Of a DNA stretch of 64,000 nucleotides, positions 47,642-60,290 are shown piece after piece. The position numbers and the translations under genes were made by a program. Origin of the DNA: Saccopteryx bilineata (Eukaryota; Chordata; Mammalia; Chiroptera; Emballonuridae); the NCBI RefSeq assembly GCF_036850765.1, contig NC_089493.1:188141140-188205139 (forward strand), given 5' to 3'. The notes under the pieces were generated by a model, which saw nothing but the letters and a program-made list of their open reading frames with translations, was not told where the DNA came from and did no database searches. Positions within the stretch are counted from its first letter, which is position 1. Each line of letters begins with the position of its first letter.

Positions 47642-48525
47642 TAAGTCCCAAAGGCACTTCCCAGCTTGCAGTGAAAAGGACAAGCCTGTTAACTGCAGAA
47701 AATATTTTAATCTGAGCTTTTCCAATTTATGGAAAAGAGCTTAAAGTTAACTTTAGTGAATCATATTTAATCTTTCACCTTATTTAGCTATTAATTTTAT
47801 GAAAGCAATGTCTGCATAGGCCAAACGAAAACACAAGTACATATAAAAAGTTGCTAGTTCTCTCTGCTGACCATTGCTCAACCTGTCCGTTCTTCACAAT
47901 CCTGTGGTATCTTTTACGTTAATATTGTGTTGCTTATCACTTCATCTGTTCTGTAGGCTTATGTGAATAAATAATTTAATAAGGCTTCCCCACCCCCAGA
48001 AAAACAGTCGAGGTTCTTATCATGCTCCCTGCACTCTGCTTATATATCACAGTTAACGCCATAGTTAAATGCCTACGTCACATTTATTCTTCTTAATGGG
48101 GCATAATAAACCATCCGACAGCACAGGAGGTTGGAACTTCCCACCATTTTGTGCCCGCTGGTTCCTGGCGTGGTTTCACTCCCACCAGCCAGCACCTGCT
48201 TCTCTCTGAAGGATTTAGTTCCAGCTTCATATCCCTCTGGGGGCAGCCAGGAATCAGTGAGTGACAGGTGCCCGGGTCTATCTGGGACGCCACTGAACAT
48301 GACCTCAGCAGTCTCCAGAACTTCTCTGTGTGACTGAGTCAGTGACCCATTGTGGGGCTGTAGGTTGCTGTTCGAGAGACTGGATGCTGGCGTCCCTCCC
48401 TCCCCTTGTCTCCCTTCCCCACCTGGCTTTTTCTAGAAGCATTTCCTAGTATATCTTTTTACAGGAATCTCATCTCAGGGGCTGTTTCTGGGGAACTCCA
48501 TCTGAGGCACATAGTGCATGTAGAG
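47640..48525. other. Unannotated sequence
   Basis: The minus-strand frames at 48073-48300 and 48093-48293 overlap each other and an opposite-strand frame. I recognised no family and see no splice support. The stretch ends at a clean hAT insertion. Confidence 0.35.
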
Positions 48526-48850
48526 CAGGGGTTGGGAACCTTGTTGGCTGAGAGAGCCATGAGCGCCACATATTTTAAAATGTAATTCTGTGAGAGCCTG
48601 TGTACAATGACCCGTGTACATTACACATTATCCAATAAAAATTTGGTGGTCCCAGAGGACAGCTGTGATTGGCTCCAGCCACCCGCAACCATGGACATGA
48701 GCGGTAGGAAATGAATGGATTACAATACATGAGAATGTTTTATATTTTTAACGTTATTAATTTTTTTTTATTAAAGATTTGTCTGCGAGCCAGATGCAGC
48801 CAATCAAAAGAGCCACATCTGGCTCGCGAGCCATAGGTTCCCAACCCCTG
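48526..48850. mobile_element. Bat hAT miniature element, second family, exact 8-bp duplication
   Basis: The ends are CAGGGGTTGGGAACC and GGTTCCCAACCCCTG, perfect 15-bp terminal inverted repeats. ATGTAGAG occurs at 48518-48525 and at 48851-48858, an exact 8-bp target duplication. The 325-bp interior is AT-rich without a transposase frame. Its termini differ from the 4455 and 11732 elements, so a second active hAT family mobilised it. Confidence 0.95.
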
Positions 48851-48858
48851 ATGTAGAG

Positions 48859-49380
48859 CATGATTTTCTTCCCTGTTATTGGACATTTAAGTAGTTTGTG
48901 CCTTTGAATCTTACAACCTTTCTTTCAATGTTCAAACTTCCCCATACATCCTATGTGTCGCTATTTTTCTTTGTCATAGGACAGATGCTTCCTAACATTG
49001 AAATCTGACTAAAGGTGTTGATGTATCTTTTAACTTCAATAGACACAATCAGAAGAAAATCCAGAGAGAGTTGGCAATAATTTGTATTCCTTCTATCAAT
49101 AGATGAGTATGCTGCCTGATTTCCCACACCCTAACCACACAGTGACCAATTTTAAAAAAATTTTCTTTTAGCCTGATGAGTAAGAAATGGCTTTGTTATA
49201 GTTTGCATTTACCTCATTATTGCAGAAGTTGTGTCTCCTCTGCTTTGTGGGTGGTTTGTTTTTTTTTTTTTGTTTTTTTTTTGTCAGTGCTTAGTTGTGC
49301 CATTTGCATTATCTTTGTGAATTGGCAGTCTGTTTCACGTGGAGTGCACTGCGTTTTTCTTACCAATTTGTAGGATGTGT
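48859..49380. other. Possible ancient LINE remnant
   Basis: 'GATGAGTAAGAAATGGCTTTGTTATAGTTTGCATTTACC' resembles a typical ancient L1 tail. The family is uncertain. Confidence 0.35.
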
Positions 49381-49389
49381 TTGGACTGC

Positions 49390-49738
49390 CCCCCCCCCCC
49401 CCAGTTAGAAGTGGGGAGGCGGTCAGACTCCCGCATGCGCCAGACCAGGATCCACACTATATGCCCACCAGGGGGTGATGCTCTGCCCATCTGGGGCGTT
49501 GCTCTGTTGTAACCAGAGCCATCCTAGCGCCCGAGGCAGAGGCCATGGAGCCATCCTCAGTGCCCGGGCAAACTTTGCTCCAATGGAGTCTTGGCTATGG
49601 GAGGGGAAGAGAGAGACAGAGAGGAAGGAGAGGGGGAGGGGAGCAGATGGATGCTTCTCCGTGTGCCCTAGCTGGGAATCGAACCGGGACTTCCACATGC
49701 CAGGCGGATGCTCTACCACTGAGCCAACTGGCCAGGGC
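49390..49738 (-). mobile_element. tRNA-derived bat SINE (type A), minus strand
   Basis: It is preceded by a run of about 14 C (49389-49402). The body and head match the type A copies (CCAATGGAGTCTTGGC, TGGCCAGGG). The tRNA-like head is at the right end, with B box reading GGTTCGATTCC on the minus strand. Open frames through it (98-131 codons) are artefacts. The target duplication is not clean. Confidence 0.9.
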
Positions 49739-49739
49739 T

Positions 49740-52700
49740 GGATTGGGCTCTCTTAACTCTTCGTCCACATATGTGTTGAAACTCTTTTCTTCTAGTTGTC
49801 ATTTTTCTTTTTTACTTTTTATGAAACGTCATTTGGAAGGAGAGGCAGATAAAAATACCAAGGATGTTTCTAAGGAAACGTCCACGGTGTGGGAGCGGTG
49901 CCCGGCCGCACGGTCCCCCCTGCGTTGCTGCGCAGTCTAGGAATCACAGCGCCGTTCCTATGTGGGTCAGTGTGCACAACTTGAGTAAAGGCGGCCCCGT
50001 CCTATTTATAGGCCTCCGCTTCAGGAATTCCCACGACAGCGCTCGCAGTCTGGGTCCTGGAGGCTGTCCCACTTAGTTTAGCACTTTGTGCTTCACATCC
50101 AGATGTGAGAGGAGGAGAGGGGCACAGGCCTGGCTGTCCGAGTGTATGGTTAAGTGAGCACTTGTAAGAAAATGAGCTTCCACCAGAGAACGTGAGAGAA
50201 TTAGCTCCCTTGTGCCATGCAGAACCACTCGTTCCCACCTTTCAACAGAGACGTGCGCGCACAGTGAAATTCTGGGCTTGGATTATCTGTTGTGATGGTT
50301 TCTATTGATCAGCGGATCAAGTGCACGAGTACATCCATACTCATGCACGCACACCCACCCTGGTCTAGTCCATTCTCTCCCGTGATTAACCTGAGCAGAA
50401 ATACAGAAATACTCTCTCCTGCATGTCTTGCTGCTTTACTCTGTTCACCTCTTGTTTACTCTCTAACCCATTCATTATTAGTTTTTCCATATGGCTGTGC
50501 CTCTCTGCGTATTCTTAATTAGAGGTCTAAAATTTTTTACCGTTCAAAACAAATACATGGTTACGCGATTAGTCACCAGAATTTTTGTGAAGCACACTTT
50601 TTCTCTTTGGAAGGAAGTGTTAAAAGTGTCTAATTAATAACATTGAAGCAAACGTTGTCTGTTTCAGTTTGTAGCCCCAGCGAGAGAATAATTAAGTGGC
50701 ATGGTCCCAGGTTTGCAGAGATAATCTTTTAAAATCTCCGAATTCCTCAAAGCTTCTTCGGCCTTGGGGATGTCAAACTTGCTTTTCATTGATCACTGCA
50801 TTTCAACTCAGGCACAGAAAAAAAAAGTTTCTTTTTCCCCTCCGATCACAGGAAAGTGGCAACCCTGTGATATATACGTTTCCTAATTAAAGCTTAAATC
50901 TAGTTCCCAGCGATTGCACATCTGAAATGTTGAAACCACAGAGTGAAATATTTTTAACTTTTTCCATCCATCACACAGGTTTTTTTAGGTTGCTGGTAAT
51001 AACAGCCAGAAAAGTATCTGAATTAGGAGCATTTTTCATAGAGACTTCTGCTATACTTCTTAACTGGTAAGTTAGTATTAAAGATATCACTGGAATTTAT
51101 CCCTAAATGTAATTGAATTCTTTTATTGATTTGAGGGTATAGTTCTTCATTGTTCGGTTCAGATATGAACCGTAGGAAGTAAAGATTGGGGCTCAAGGTG
51201 ATGTCAGAACAGCAGAATGATTTTACAAAGGGACCAGATGTTTTAGGTAGTCAAGCCCTTTGCCCGGAGACACTGTTCATTTGGCATTTTAATGGATAAC
51301 CTCCTGGACATGTGAACGAGGCTCTCAGCACGATGTAAGGAGTATTATATGTTGGTAAATAATTCATAATTTTGAAATGTCAATAAAGATCTCCTACTTG
51401 GATACCTACTAGAGTTGGGTATTCTGCCACTTCATGGCTATTTTGCGTAAAACTACAATTTCATTATAGCTAATAGTCCCTCCTTTAGAAGTCTCACCAT
51501 GATATTTTATATTCCTCCCAAATGAAGTACTTTACAAAATTTGTGGCTATCATTTTCACATGACATTATGAAGGCCACCACTCTTTGGATGAATGAATGT
51601 GTGATGACACAATAGCGGATGATGAGCAAAAAGTGAGACATTCATCTGTGCCTGGTGTTTTGCCCAGCACTTCATAAACATTATACCATTTATTCCTCAG
51701 AACACCCATGTGCACCAGGTAGTATAATTCTCCCTGTGTCTTAGATATGAAGGAAAAATAATTAAGGAAACTGGTCAGTCCAATAATATACCCTGGCTAA
51801 TCGAGTGACATCCCACAATTCCTTATGTGAAGTTTAGGACATCTTGAAATGTAATGTTTTCCTTTTTGTTAAATCAAAGTTAAACAGCTCATTACTCCAT
51901 CTTCTGCTTTTCTCGTACAAGGAAATGGTTAACACCATTCATCTTGAATAAGAGCCTTTGCAACTGAAGGAAAAAATGGTGAAGTCTATACTTCTACATA
52001 ATGAATGATACCCCTGTAATGCTTTGTGTTACTATTCCTCTTTAATAAAGCCATCTTCATCACACAAAGGCAAACCTTAAACCAAGCTATGGGTCATAAT
52101 GTTCATTACTCTCATTGTGAATACTTTAATGTTTAGGTGTTATTGGTAGGAACAAGGATAAAGACGGAGTTTCAGCGTTTATGGAAGGGTACACACTGTC
52201 AGTTTCAAAATGGAGTTTTACTTATAAGTAATAGTAATTCTCAGTGTTCTTTGGCTACTTGATGAAGGCAGGTGAGAACTACATACAGGGGAGCCACGGT
52301 GTCGAAGCGCCCAAGCCTGGATAGGGCTCAGGTGAGAGGGAGTCCTCCTTGTTTGTTATATTGATATATACTTTCCCTGATAGCCAAGGTTTGGGAGTTC
52401 TTCCTTATGTTAACAGGAGAATTGGAAGCCAGACAGGGAGCTAGAGGTTTTGTCTTTTCTGCTAGGAATTGAGAGCTATGTTGATCTCTCTGCTGAACTC
52501 ACTTGGCAGGTGACATATATTATGATTTCATTTTCTATCCCGGAAACTAATGTTAGTAGTATAGATTTATGTCACAGCGTATGATTTGTTATTAGATTAT
52601 TTCTGTCTTTGTTGTGGAGATCAAGGTTATTGACTTGTAGAAGTGGATTGTTCTATTGGTTCTGAGTTAACTAAGGCAGAATGTCATGGAAGTTGATGGC

Positions 52701-52980
52701 CAGGAAATGTTTCGGCTCAGTCTCTTCCTCTTGCTATGGGGACTCTTGTCCTTGCAGCATTGGGCTCTCCGTCACCGTAAAAATCAGAAGTCAGATGCCA
52801 ACACCAATTTGGCTTACAGTACACGAACAGATTTTATTGACCTTTAATAGTTCTCTATAGAAGTCTCATAACCTCCCGGATCAAACACATTGTGAATGAA
52901 AAGCTTTCATAAACATTATCACTCAGCATCTCAGGATGTCCACTGATTCCATTTCCTTCCATCCTAAACTTGAGTCCCCT
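49740..52980. other. Mostly unannotated sequence with one MIR
   Basis: A MIR in minus orientation lies at about 51650-51760 ('GTGTTTTGCCCAGCACTTCATAAACATTATACC'). Otherwise ordinary AT-rich sequence with short open frames and no confident gene. Confidence 0.45.
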
Positions 52981-52989
52981 GCATCCAGT

Positions 52990-53340
52990 CATCATTTCAA
53001 CACATATTTATCAAGTGCTCACCATTTTCCAGGCCTGCTTTTGTTCTGGAGACACAGCAGTGACCATGACTGACGAAAGCCCTGACTCTCGGAGCTCGTG
53101 TTCTAGTGAGGGAGGGACAGAAAACATCTAAGTAAGCAACCAGTAAGCAAGCTAATCTCAGATGGCAAGAATGCTCCCGAGGTAATAGAAGCATAGCGTG
53201 CACGGCGAGGGATGGGGCTGGAAAAGCTTTTATTGAAGTCAGCAGAGACCCCTCAGAGGAGGTGACACTTGACCTGAGATCTGAGCTGTGAAAAGGAACA
53301 AGACATGAAAATTTCGGCCTGCCCCAGTGTCAGGGAATGA
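52990..53340 (-). mobile_element. L2 remnant, minus strand
   Basis: 'CACATATTTATCAAGTGCTCACCATTTTCCAGGCCTGC ... GGAGACACAGCAGTGACCATGAC' followed by 'GAGGAGGTGACACTTGACCTGAGATCTGAG' matches an inverted L2. The order is well preserved. Confidence 0.6.
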
Positions 53341-55830
53341 ATATAGAAGGGCCCTATGTTTAGGAAGTGTGTATTTTTCACCTTTCCCATCCACAGCATG
53401 TTTACATGGCCCCTTTAATCTTCAGCGGTATTCTGATAATTGATGGAAATGCAGGAAATAAATGGATGCCTTTTTTTTTTCTTTTTACTTTTTTTTGTGT
53501 GTGTGGAAAATCTACCCACATGGGAAAGTTCCTGCAGAGACTGAGGGAAGGAGGTAGATGACCATAGAACAATCAAGTTTATTTCCATCTTAGTGTAGTA
53601 GTAGATTGTAAGATTATAATCTAAGATATTTCAGTGACTAGTGTATAATCAAGTTTTCCAGTGTGATTACAGTCATAAGGGAATGCTAAACAGCTGCTAT
53701 TGAAAACATAGCATGTTGGCGAACTGGAATACCAGGTCTTAGGAAACACGTGTACCGTGAGACCTGACGCAGAACAAGTCCATTGTCATTGCCTAAGTGA
53801 GTCAGGATTAAAATGCATTCTATACATTTATTTTGGGAAAAGCAAATATTAGACTGTAGGATCTAAGGATTATTTGTTGGTGCCTGATGTCATCTAAGAA
53901 AACCAAACATATTCCCTTTTAAAAATGATCTTGAACTTTATAAGAGGATGACCCGGACTTTTTTGGAACGAGGACCAGAATATCTGCATTTGATGAGGAT
54001 TTTGGGAGAAAGGTAAAATAAGACTTGACTATTTTAAGTTTAGCAGCAGAGTAGAAGCTTTGCATGATTCACTGTCAGCTTGGGGAGCAGGAAATTAAAA
54101 AGAAAAGCGTTAGAACCCCATATATTTTAATCCTCTCACTTTTCCTTTCCCCTCTCCTAACTCTATTGTAAAAGATCTGGCCCTATAAGGGAGTCAGTCC
54201 TCTTTAAGGGATTAATTCCCCATTCACACGGGGAAGGTGAATGGCAGGCCTGTGTTCTGAATGTTAATGGCTCCCTCTGCCTCTCCCGTCTCCCCCTCCG
54301 GGGTGGGGAGCCACCAGGGACGAATAAGCCAAATAGACTAAACTGTGTGATAAGCCCACAGAACCTGTTACATAGAGAGAAAGAACCCAGACTGGGTACT
54401 CCAGAGCGAACAGATGTGGCCGGTTAATTCAGTTGCCCCGACCAAGCGATGAAGGGAATTAAACCTGGCCCGTTTCATTACACTGAGTGTCCTTACACCC
54501 GCTCCCCTTTGGAGATACAATGATGCTTGAAGGCTAAGAGACATCCTCGAAGACCAGGGTGAAACCAAACACTATCAATCCCAGATGGGACATTTCACCT
54601 TTTCCCCTAAATAAATGCATTTGTGAATGTGGGAAGCCTCTGCTGGATCTACCTAAATTAATCCTTTTTTTTTTTTTAAAGATGCTTGAAACTATTGTGG
54701 CTTTGGTTTATGACTTAACTGTCTATTACAAAGGTGTAAAATTTTATATAAACCATCATTCCACAAACCTGTTTCCCAGCTCTAATGCAAGGCTTTCTTG
54801 GGTGCCTTTTATTGTTCATATATAAAGTGTATAAATGGTTTAAGTGTTTTTCCAGTACATACTAGGCTCTCAATAAATATTTTTAATTAGTGAATGTAAA
54901 GATGAGTGGCTAATCGGTCTCATGGAATATCTTCAAAGTCTAAATATTTCTGGTAATTTTAGTGGTTAAAAAAAAAGCAGATCATTTTTTTTTTCCTTCA
55001 AAATGTCATGCGCCTTTAAAATGTGATGAAAGGAAAGGGAAATGGTAATTCGTTTTTAGTTACATCTTTGCAGAGGGCAACATTTACGACCGTTTTTAGA
55101 TTTAAGGAGGGGTAGTAAAAATCCTTCGCACGATGATATTATAACATGCGGGTGTTTGGCTCAGGTTTCAACCTGGAAATCGCTTTTTCGCCATAGGCAT
55201 TTCTCTGAAGGGCGTATGAAATGTCATTATCAAAGCATAGAAATATATTGTGTGATATGTTTACCATATATTCAAATACTTGCCAGGGTTATTGGGTGGC
55301 CTTCTTATTAGTGAATTATTTATAAAATAAAGCTCAAAAACTCCTTACCCGTTATTTAGAAAACTATTATTATATAAGACAATACGTGATTTCTGTAAAG
55401 TGTTTCCATACGGTAGTTCGCTTTTGTTTGTTTGACATCTTGCCGTTTTGCAGTGTCTGTGTTTTCATGGTAAGAATACCATCTGTGACATTGTGCACCT
55501 GTTCTAAGCTGGTAAACCAAGTCATTATGCTACCAGGACAAGATGTGAGTGGGTTTTTTCCCCCTTTGATTTGAATAGATTGCTGCTGCTACTCCAGTCT
55601 GTGATGTTGAGTCATTATCTATATAGCAAATCTGCCAAAGCCATTTCCTTTTCTGTCGCTCTTGTGCCAATTTACCTTCCCCTCTGCTGCTAGGAATCAA
55701 TCGGTCTTAGCGGCCCATAAAGTGAAGGGAATTCCATTGACGGACCGGAGATAGAGGCTTTCTGGCTATTGGTTATTGGAATCTCTCCTGGTTATTGTAA
55801 CTGTACTGGGAAGAGTGGCTAAAGGAAAAT
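53341..55830. other. Unannotated AT-rich sequence
   Basis: Short open frames and a few T-runs only. A weak L2/MIR-like end is seen near 54862 ('TACTAGGCTCTCAATAAATA'). Confidence 0.4.
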
Positions 55831-55845
55831 GTTTCCTTCCATTCT

Positions 55846-56159
55846 CTTTTTTTTTTTTTTTTTTTAAGTGAGAGGAGGGGAGCTGGAGAGATAAACCCCT
55901 GCATGTTCCCCCAATAGGATCTACCTGGCAACCCCTGTCTGGGGGTGATGCTTGAATCAACCAAGCTATCCTCATCTCCCGGGACCAACACTCAAATCAA
56001 CTGAGCCACTGGCTGCGAGAGAGGAAGAAGAGAGAAGGGAGAGAGGGAGTAGAAGAGAAGCAGATGGTCCCTTCTGCTGTGTGCCCTGACCGGGGGTCAA
56101 ACCCGGGGCATCCTCACACCAGACCGACGCTCTATCCAATGAGCCAACCAGCGAGGGCC
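55846..56159 (-). mobile_element. tRNA-derived bat SINE (type B), minus strand
   Basis: The T-rich left end is the poly-A side. The tRNA-like head is at the right ('CCAATGAGCCAACCAGCGAGGGC'). The flanks CCTTCCATTCT at 55835-55845 and 56160-56170 form an exact 11-bp target duplication. The body resembles the 7624 copy. Confidence 0.92.
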
Positions 56160-56170
56160 CCTTCCATTCT

Positions 56171-57811
56171 TACGAATATTAGCATTCATCCTACTGCGGT
56201 CAAGAGCACCCCTATGAGAGCAAGACGCTTCTGTTTATTTCAAGGCCCACCTGATGACCACCTAATGAGTACGTAGGACTTGGCGCTACCTGGCTTCAGG
56301 AGACTATTTGTCATGGTTGTTTTTTGAGAGATATCTGTCAGCTGTTAGGAGTGCGGCCTCGGGTGCAGGTGCCTGCGCAGGACCCAGATGAAAGTCTCTC
56401 AGCTTCCCTACTTTCATGGCTTTTATGAAAGAGCAACTATATACAAGTATTTCCTTCAGAGGTTTGATTGACGAGTAGGCATTTTCCCGTTCTGGTCTTA
56501 TTACAAATAAAAATTCTTCATCTTGAATATTATACTTGTGGGCTTTTTCATGTCTACTGAGATGAATCAATATATTTCAACTAGGTTAATTTTGACAAAA
56601 TAAACAGACCAATTTCCAACCTGGTGTTTCTGTGCTTTTTTAGCTATACAGCTAAAGAACACCAGGAGAAAAATCTGAATTATTTATACGGAAATACTGC
56701 AATATAATTACTTACATTACGATAGAAAAGTTATATTACTTTTACTATAAATGTTGTATGCAGAGCCCAAAATATCTTATACAATATTGGTAAGTTTCCA
56801 TTTTCTAAACATTTTTTCCCAGTGGAAACTGATGTTTACTGAGGTCAGTGAAATTTACAAACATTTATTACTTACTGTGTGCCCACGTAATCCTCAGATC
56901 AACATTGTGAGATGGGTACATTCTTCTTCTGAAGTTCAGAGGACTGTTTTAAATATTCACTTGTTTCTAGTTATTAGAAATAGTCTGATTGAAACTGATG
57001 AAAGCAGTAAGGAAATTATGTATTATGTAACCGGAAATCGAGAGATATATCAGATTCAGGAAGGATCTGGTTAGCACTCTGGCTTACTGTTTTATTTTCT
57101 TTCTCCTTAGTCATTCTACTCTATCTATCCTAATCTCCATGTCAGCATTGTTGTCCTCAGACTGTTTGTCCTAATAGTTAGTAGTGAGCCTCCAAGAGTG
57201 ACTAGCACAAAGTACTTCTTGCTCATATGTAGTGGGAGAGAGAGAATCTGATTCCCTATTCATTTCTGCAGAAGGGACAATTCTCCAAGACACCTTGATA
57301 GCAAGCCTTTATTCGAATTCCATTGGCCATTCCTTATCTCATACTCATTCCTGAGCCAATCTATGGCAGGAGGGAAGGAAATGATTATAAGTTTACACAA
57401 ATAAGAGCTCAGGCCTGAAGGTGGAGATGGGGGTCTGCTCTCCCCTCCCCTTTCTTTGTTACAATGGGGAAGATGGGATAACTGAGCACAGTTGAGATTC
57501 TGTGGAGAAGGAAGAAGGCATGAAAGAATTCTGGGTAAAAAAGAGGTATCTTCATGCCAAAGGGACCGGGCAGTCTATAAGGCCTTATAATTACTCATTG
57601 GTGGTTCCTAAACTTGAATTCACATCTGTTTATTTCAGAAGCCCCGGCTTCTATATTATCTCTTGTGATGAATATCAGGGCTTATTAATCGGAATATTTA
57701 TTTTTAAAAACTTTAAAAAGAATCTGTCCGACTTTAGACAAGTCATTCCCTCTTGGCCTCAGTTTTTCTGTGCATATGAAAAGGAGTGAACTGAACTATT
57801 TTAGGATTTGT
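56171..57811. other. Unannotated sequence
   Basis: A MIR-like reverse segment may lie at 56840-56940 ('TTTACAAACATTTATTACTTACTGTGTGCCC'). The two frames of about 100 codons at 56751-57074 and 57502-57789 show no family match. Confidence 0.4.
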
Positions 57812-57980
57812 GGATCATGGTGTCTCTGTCCCAATTAACTGCTCGACCCTGACCCTGCCAATATAGCACGAGAGCAGTCATGGGCGGTACCCACGTGAAT
57901 GGGCGTGGCTGTGTTTCAGTAAAACCTGATGCGCAATAGCAGCTGGTGGCCCATGGATTTTCATTAGTCAGCCCCCCAAC
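57812..57980 (+). mobile_element. hAT-Charlie-type element remnant
   Basis: 'GGATCATGGTGTCTCTGTCCCAATTAACTGCTCG ... GAATGGGCGTGGCTGTGTTTCAGTAAAACC' is the plus-strand version of the family seen at 38030-38325. It is truncated and diverged. Confidence 0.55.
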
Positions 57981-57984
57981 TCGA

Positions 57985-58814
57985 TGGCTCTGATGTCTAC
58001 CTACTCTGAAATTGTAGGCTTCTGATTCTATACATTAGCTGAAATTTTAGTGTCCGTTTTTAACTAGAAACTTTTGTATTTGATGTATGTCTGTATTATA
58101 TATATATTATTATAGGTTGAAGAGAGATATTCAGATCCATAATTGTTAAAACTTTACACGGTTATTTTCTAGTATAAAGTTTTAAAATTTATTCATTGTA
58201 AGATGACTATATTCAGGAAGTTTGTCTTTTTTTGGTTGGTTTGCCACCACATTCTAGATATCTTTTGCCCCAGATAAAGTTGATACTTACTTATGAAAGT
58301 AACATCCCGTCTTACCCAGCATGCTTTTGGGGATGACAAGAAGTTAAGGTCAATAAAGGTAGCATGAAGGGCCGAAGAAAAGAGAAAATAAAGGAGAAAC
58401 GCATAACCACTTATCATCGTAGGATTCAGGTGTTTATCTTTTCTAAAAAGCAAAGTTGCTCATAGGAAATGACATTGAATAGTCTTTTAAGGTTCTTAAT
58501 CTTCTTCATAATATATTCTTCTCTTACTTATAAAATGTGCAAGTAGATTAAAGGTATATAGAGCCATTCAATCACCTTCATTAACATTAAATGAGCCACA
58601 ATGCATGTAAGACTTGTTCAGTCAACTTCCCCTGGAATAATATATCACAACTCTTGTTACACCACGAATAAAATAAGTCAGTATTAGTGGGTCATTGTTT
58701 CACCCATAACAAAAAGGCAGGTGCCCAGCCTTGTACTTCAGACAACAATAAAACTAATTAGCAGAGAGAGCTTCGCTAGCTGAATAACCATCTTACCTGT
58801 TATATTTATTTTTT
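57985..58814. other. Unannotated AT-rich sequence
   Basis: Short open frames on both strands, no recognisable element. It ends at a SINE target duplication. Confidence 0.4.
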
Positions 58815-58831
58815 AAAATTTCACTTTTTTA

Positions 58832-59224
58832 GCCCTGGCCGGTTGCCTCAGTGGTAGAGCGTCGGCCTGGCGTGCAGAGGTCCCGGGTTCGATTCCCGAC
58901 CAGGGCACACAGGAGAGGCACCCATCTGCCTCTCCACCCCTCCCCCTCTCCTTCCTCTCTGTCTCTCTCTTCCCCTCCCGCAGCCAAGGCTCCATTGGAG
59001 CAAAGATGGCCCGGGCGCTGGGGATGGCTCCTTGGCCTCTGCCCCAGGTGCTAGAGTGGCTCTGGTCATGGCAGACAGACGCCTCGGAGGGGTGGAGCAT
59101 CGCCCCCTGGTGGGCAGATCGTCGCCCCCTGGTGGGCGTGCCGGGTGGATCCCAGTCGGGTGCAAGCGGGAGTCTGTCTGACTGTCTCTCCCTGTTTCCA
59201 GCTTCAGAAAAATACAAAAAAAAC
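58832..59224 (+). mobile_element. tRNA-derived bat SINE (type A), plus strand, near-intact
   Basis: The head GCCCTGGCCGGTTGCCTCAGTGGTAGAGCGTCGGCC carries the B box GGTTCGATTCC. The body and tail match the 3954 copy. The 17-bp flanks AAAATTTCACTTTTTTA at 58815-58831 and 59225-59241 match exactly. Clean boundaries and an intact promoter make it a young copy. The open frames in it (67-137 codons) are artefacts. Confidence 0.95.
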
Positions 59225-59241
59225 AAAATTTCACTTTTTTA

Positions 59242-59865
59242 AAAGTATGAAATACAAAGCAGACATTAACCTTGAGTTATAAATTAAAGAAATTGATGAA
59301 ATTTGTTCCAATCATGGTGCATTTCCCTTGTTTCTACTAAGAACAGTAACTCACAAGGGGGAAAAAAAAAGATTTTAATTATAGGGACACAAGCAAGTGA
59401 TCACTGTCATGTGTCCACATGTGTAAAATCGCAAATAACATGTGAGGGTATGAGATTTGTGCTTCCATCTAATCTCTGCATCTCCTTTCACCCTCATCAC
59501 CGTGAAGATATTTGGGGAAGACTATCTAGAGCATCTAAGACAAACAAAAGTGAAAGATTATTGAAGGATGATCTGCAGAGGACGAGCAGGTGACAGAGGT
59601 CTGGGCGACTGGACCACATTCTAGTTGATCTTGAACAAAGACCGGTGACTTGATTCTTGCAGCTTCAATTCCCACATTTGGAAAAGGAGACAAATGATAC
59701 CCTTCCTGGCGGCTTTCGAGGCTTGTTAAAGTCAAATGAGATATTACATGTGAAAATGCTTTGTAATGTAATGTGGTTATAAGGAAATGAAGGATTTAAA
59801 AATCTTGCCCAGAGTAGATTATTCTGAGGTCTGGTCAGCTCTCCTAATGGCCTTATTACGGATGT
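59242..59865. other. Unannotated sequence
   Basis: A poly(A)-rich stretch near 59365 and short open frames. No element identified. Confidence 0.4.
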
Positions 59866-60290
59866 TGCCTGACTGACGATGGTTTGACTTAACAGTATTT
59901 TTTTTTTTTTTTTTTTTTTACTTCATGATGGTGAGAAAGCAATATGCATTCAGTAGAAAGCAAAACTGCAAACTCTGACTTTCGATCACACCCTGGGCTA
60001 CTGGCTCTGGGTATGATCCCCTCTCGTGATGCGGGGCAGCTGCAGCGAGCCCGTCAGCCCGCAATCACGGGGATAATCAACCGGTCCTCTACTGTGTCTT
60101 CATTGTGTTAGATGGTTTTGCCCAACTGCAGGCTAACGCCAGCAAGAGTTCTGAGCAAGCTGACGGTAGGCCAAGCTACGCTGTGATGCTCGCTATGGTC
60201 AATGTACGAAAGGCATTTCGGCTTAGGATGTTTTCTGTATATGCTGGGCTTATTGGACAGAAACCCACTGCAAGTCGGGGAGCGTCGGTA
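59866..60290. mobile_element. Tigger-type (pogo/mariner) DNA transposon remnant
   Basis: The left part 'GACTGACGATGGTTTGACTTAA', a 22-T run, 'TTCATGATGGTGAGAAAGCAATATGCATTCAGTAGAAAG', and the later 'GTGTTAGATGGTTTTGCCCAACTGCAGGCTAACGCCAG ... AAGTCGGGGAGCGTC' follow the order of a well-known mammalian Tigger-family non-autonomous element. The exact subfamily is from memory and not certain. The 83-codon open frame inside it is not a gene. Confidence 0.65.

Noticed and set aside
58813..59242. 128- and 137-codon open frames on the minus strand
   Set aside because: They lie inside a near-intact SINE; the same frames recur in the other type A copies, so they mirror the SINE body.
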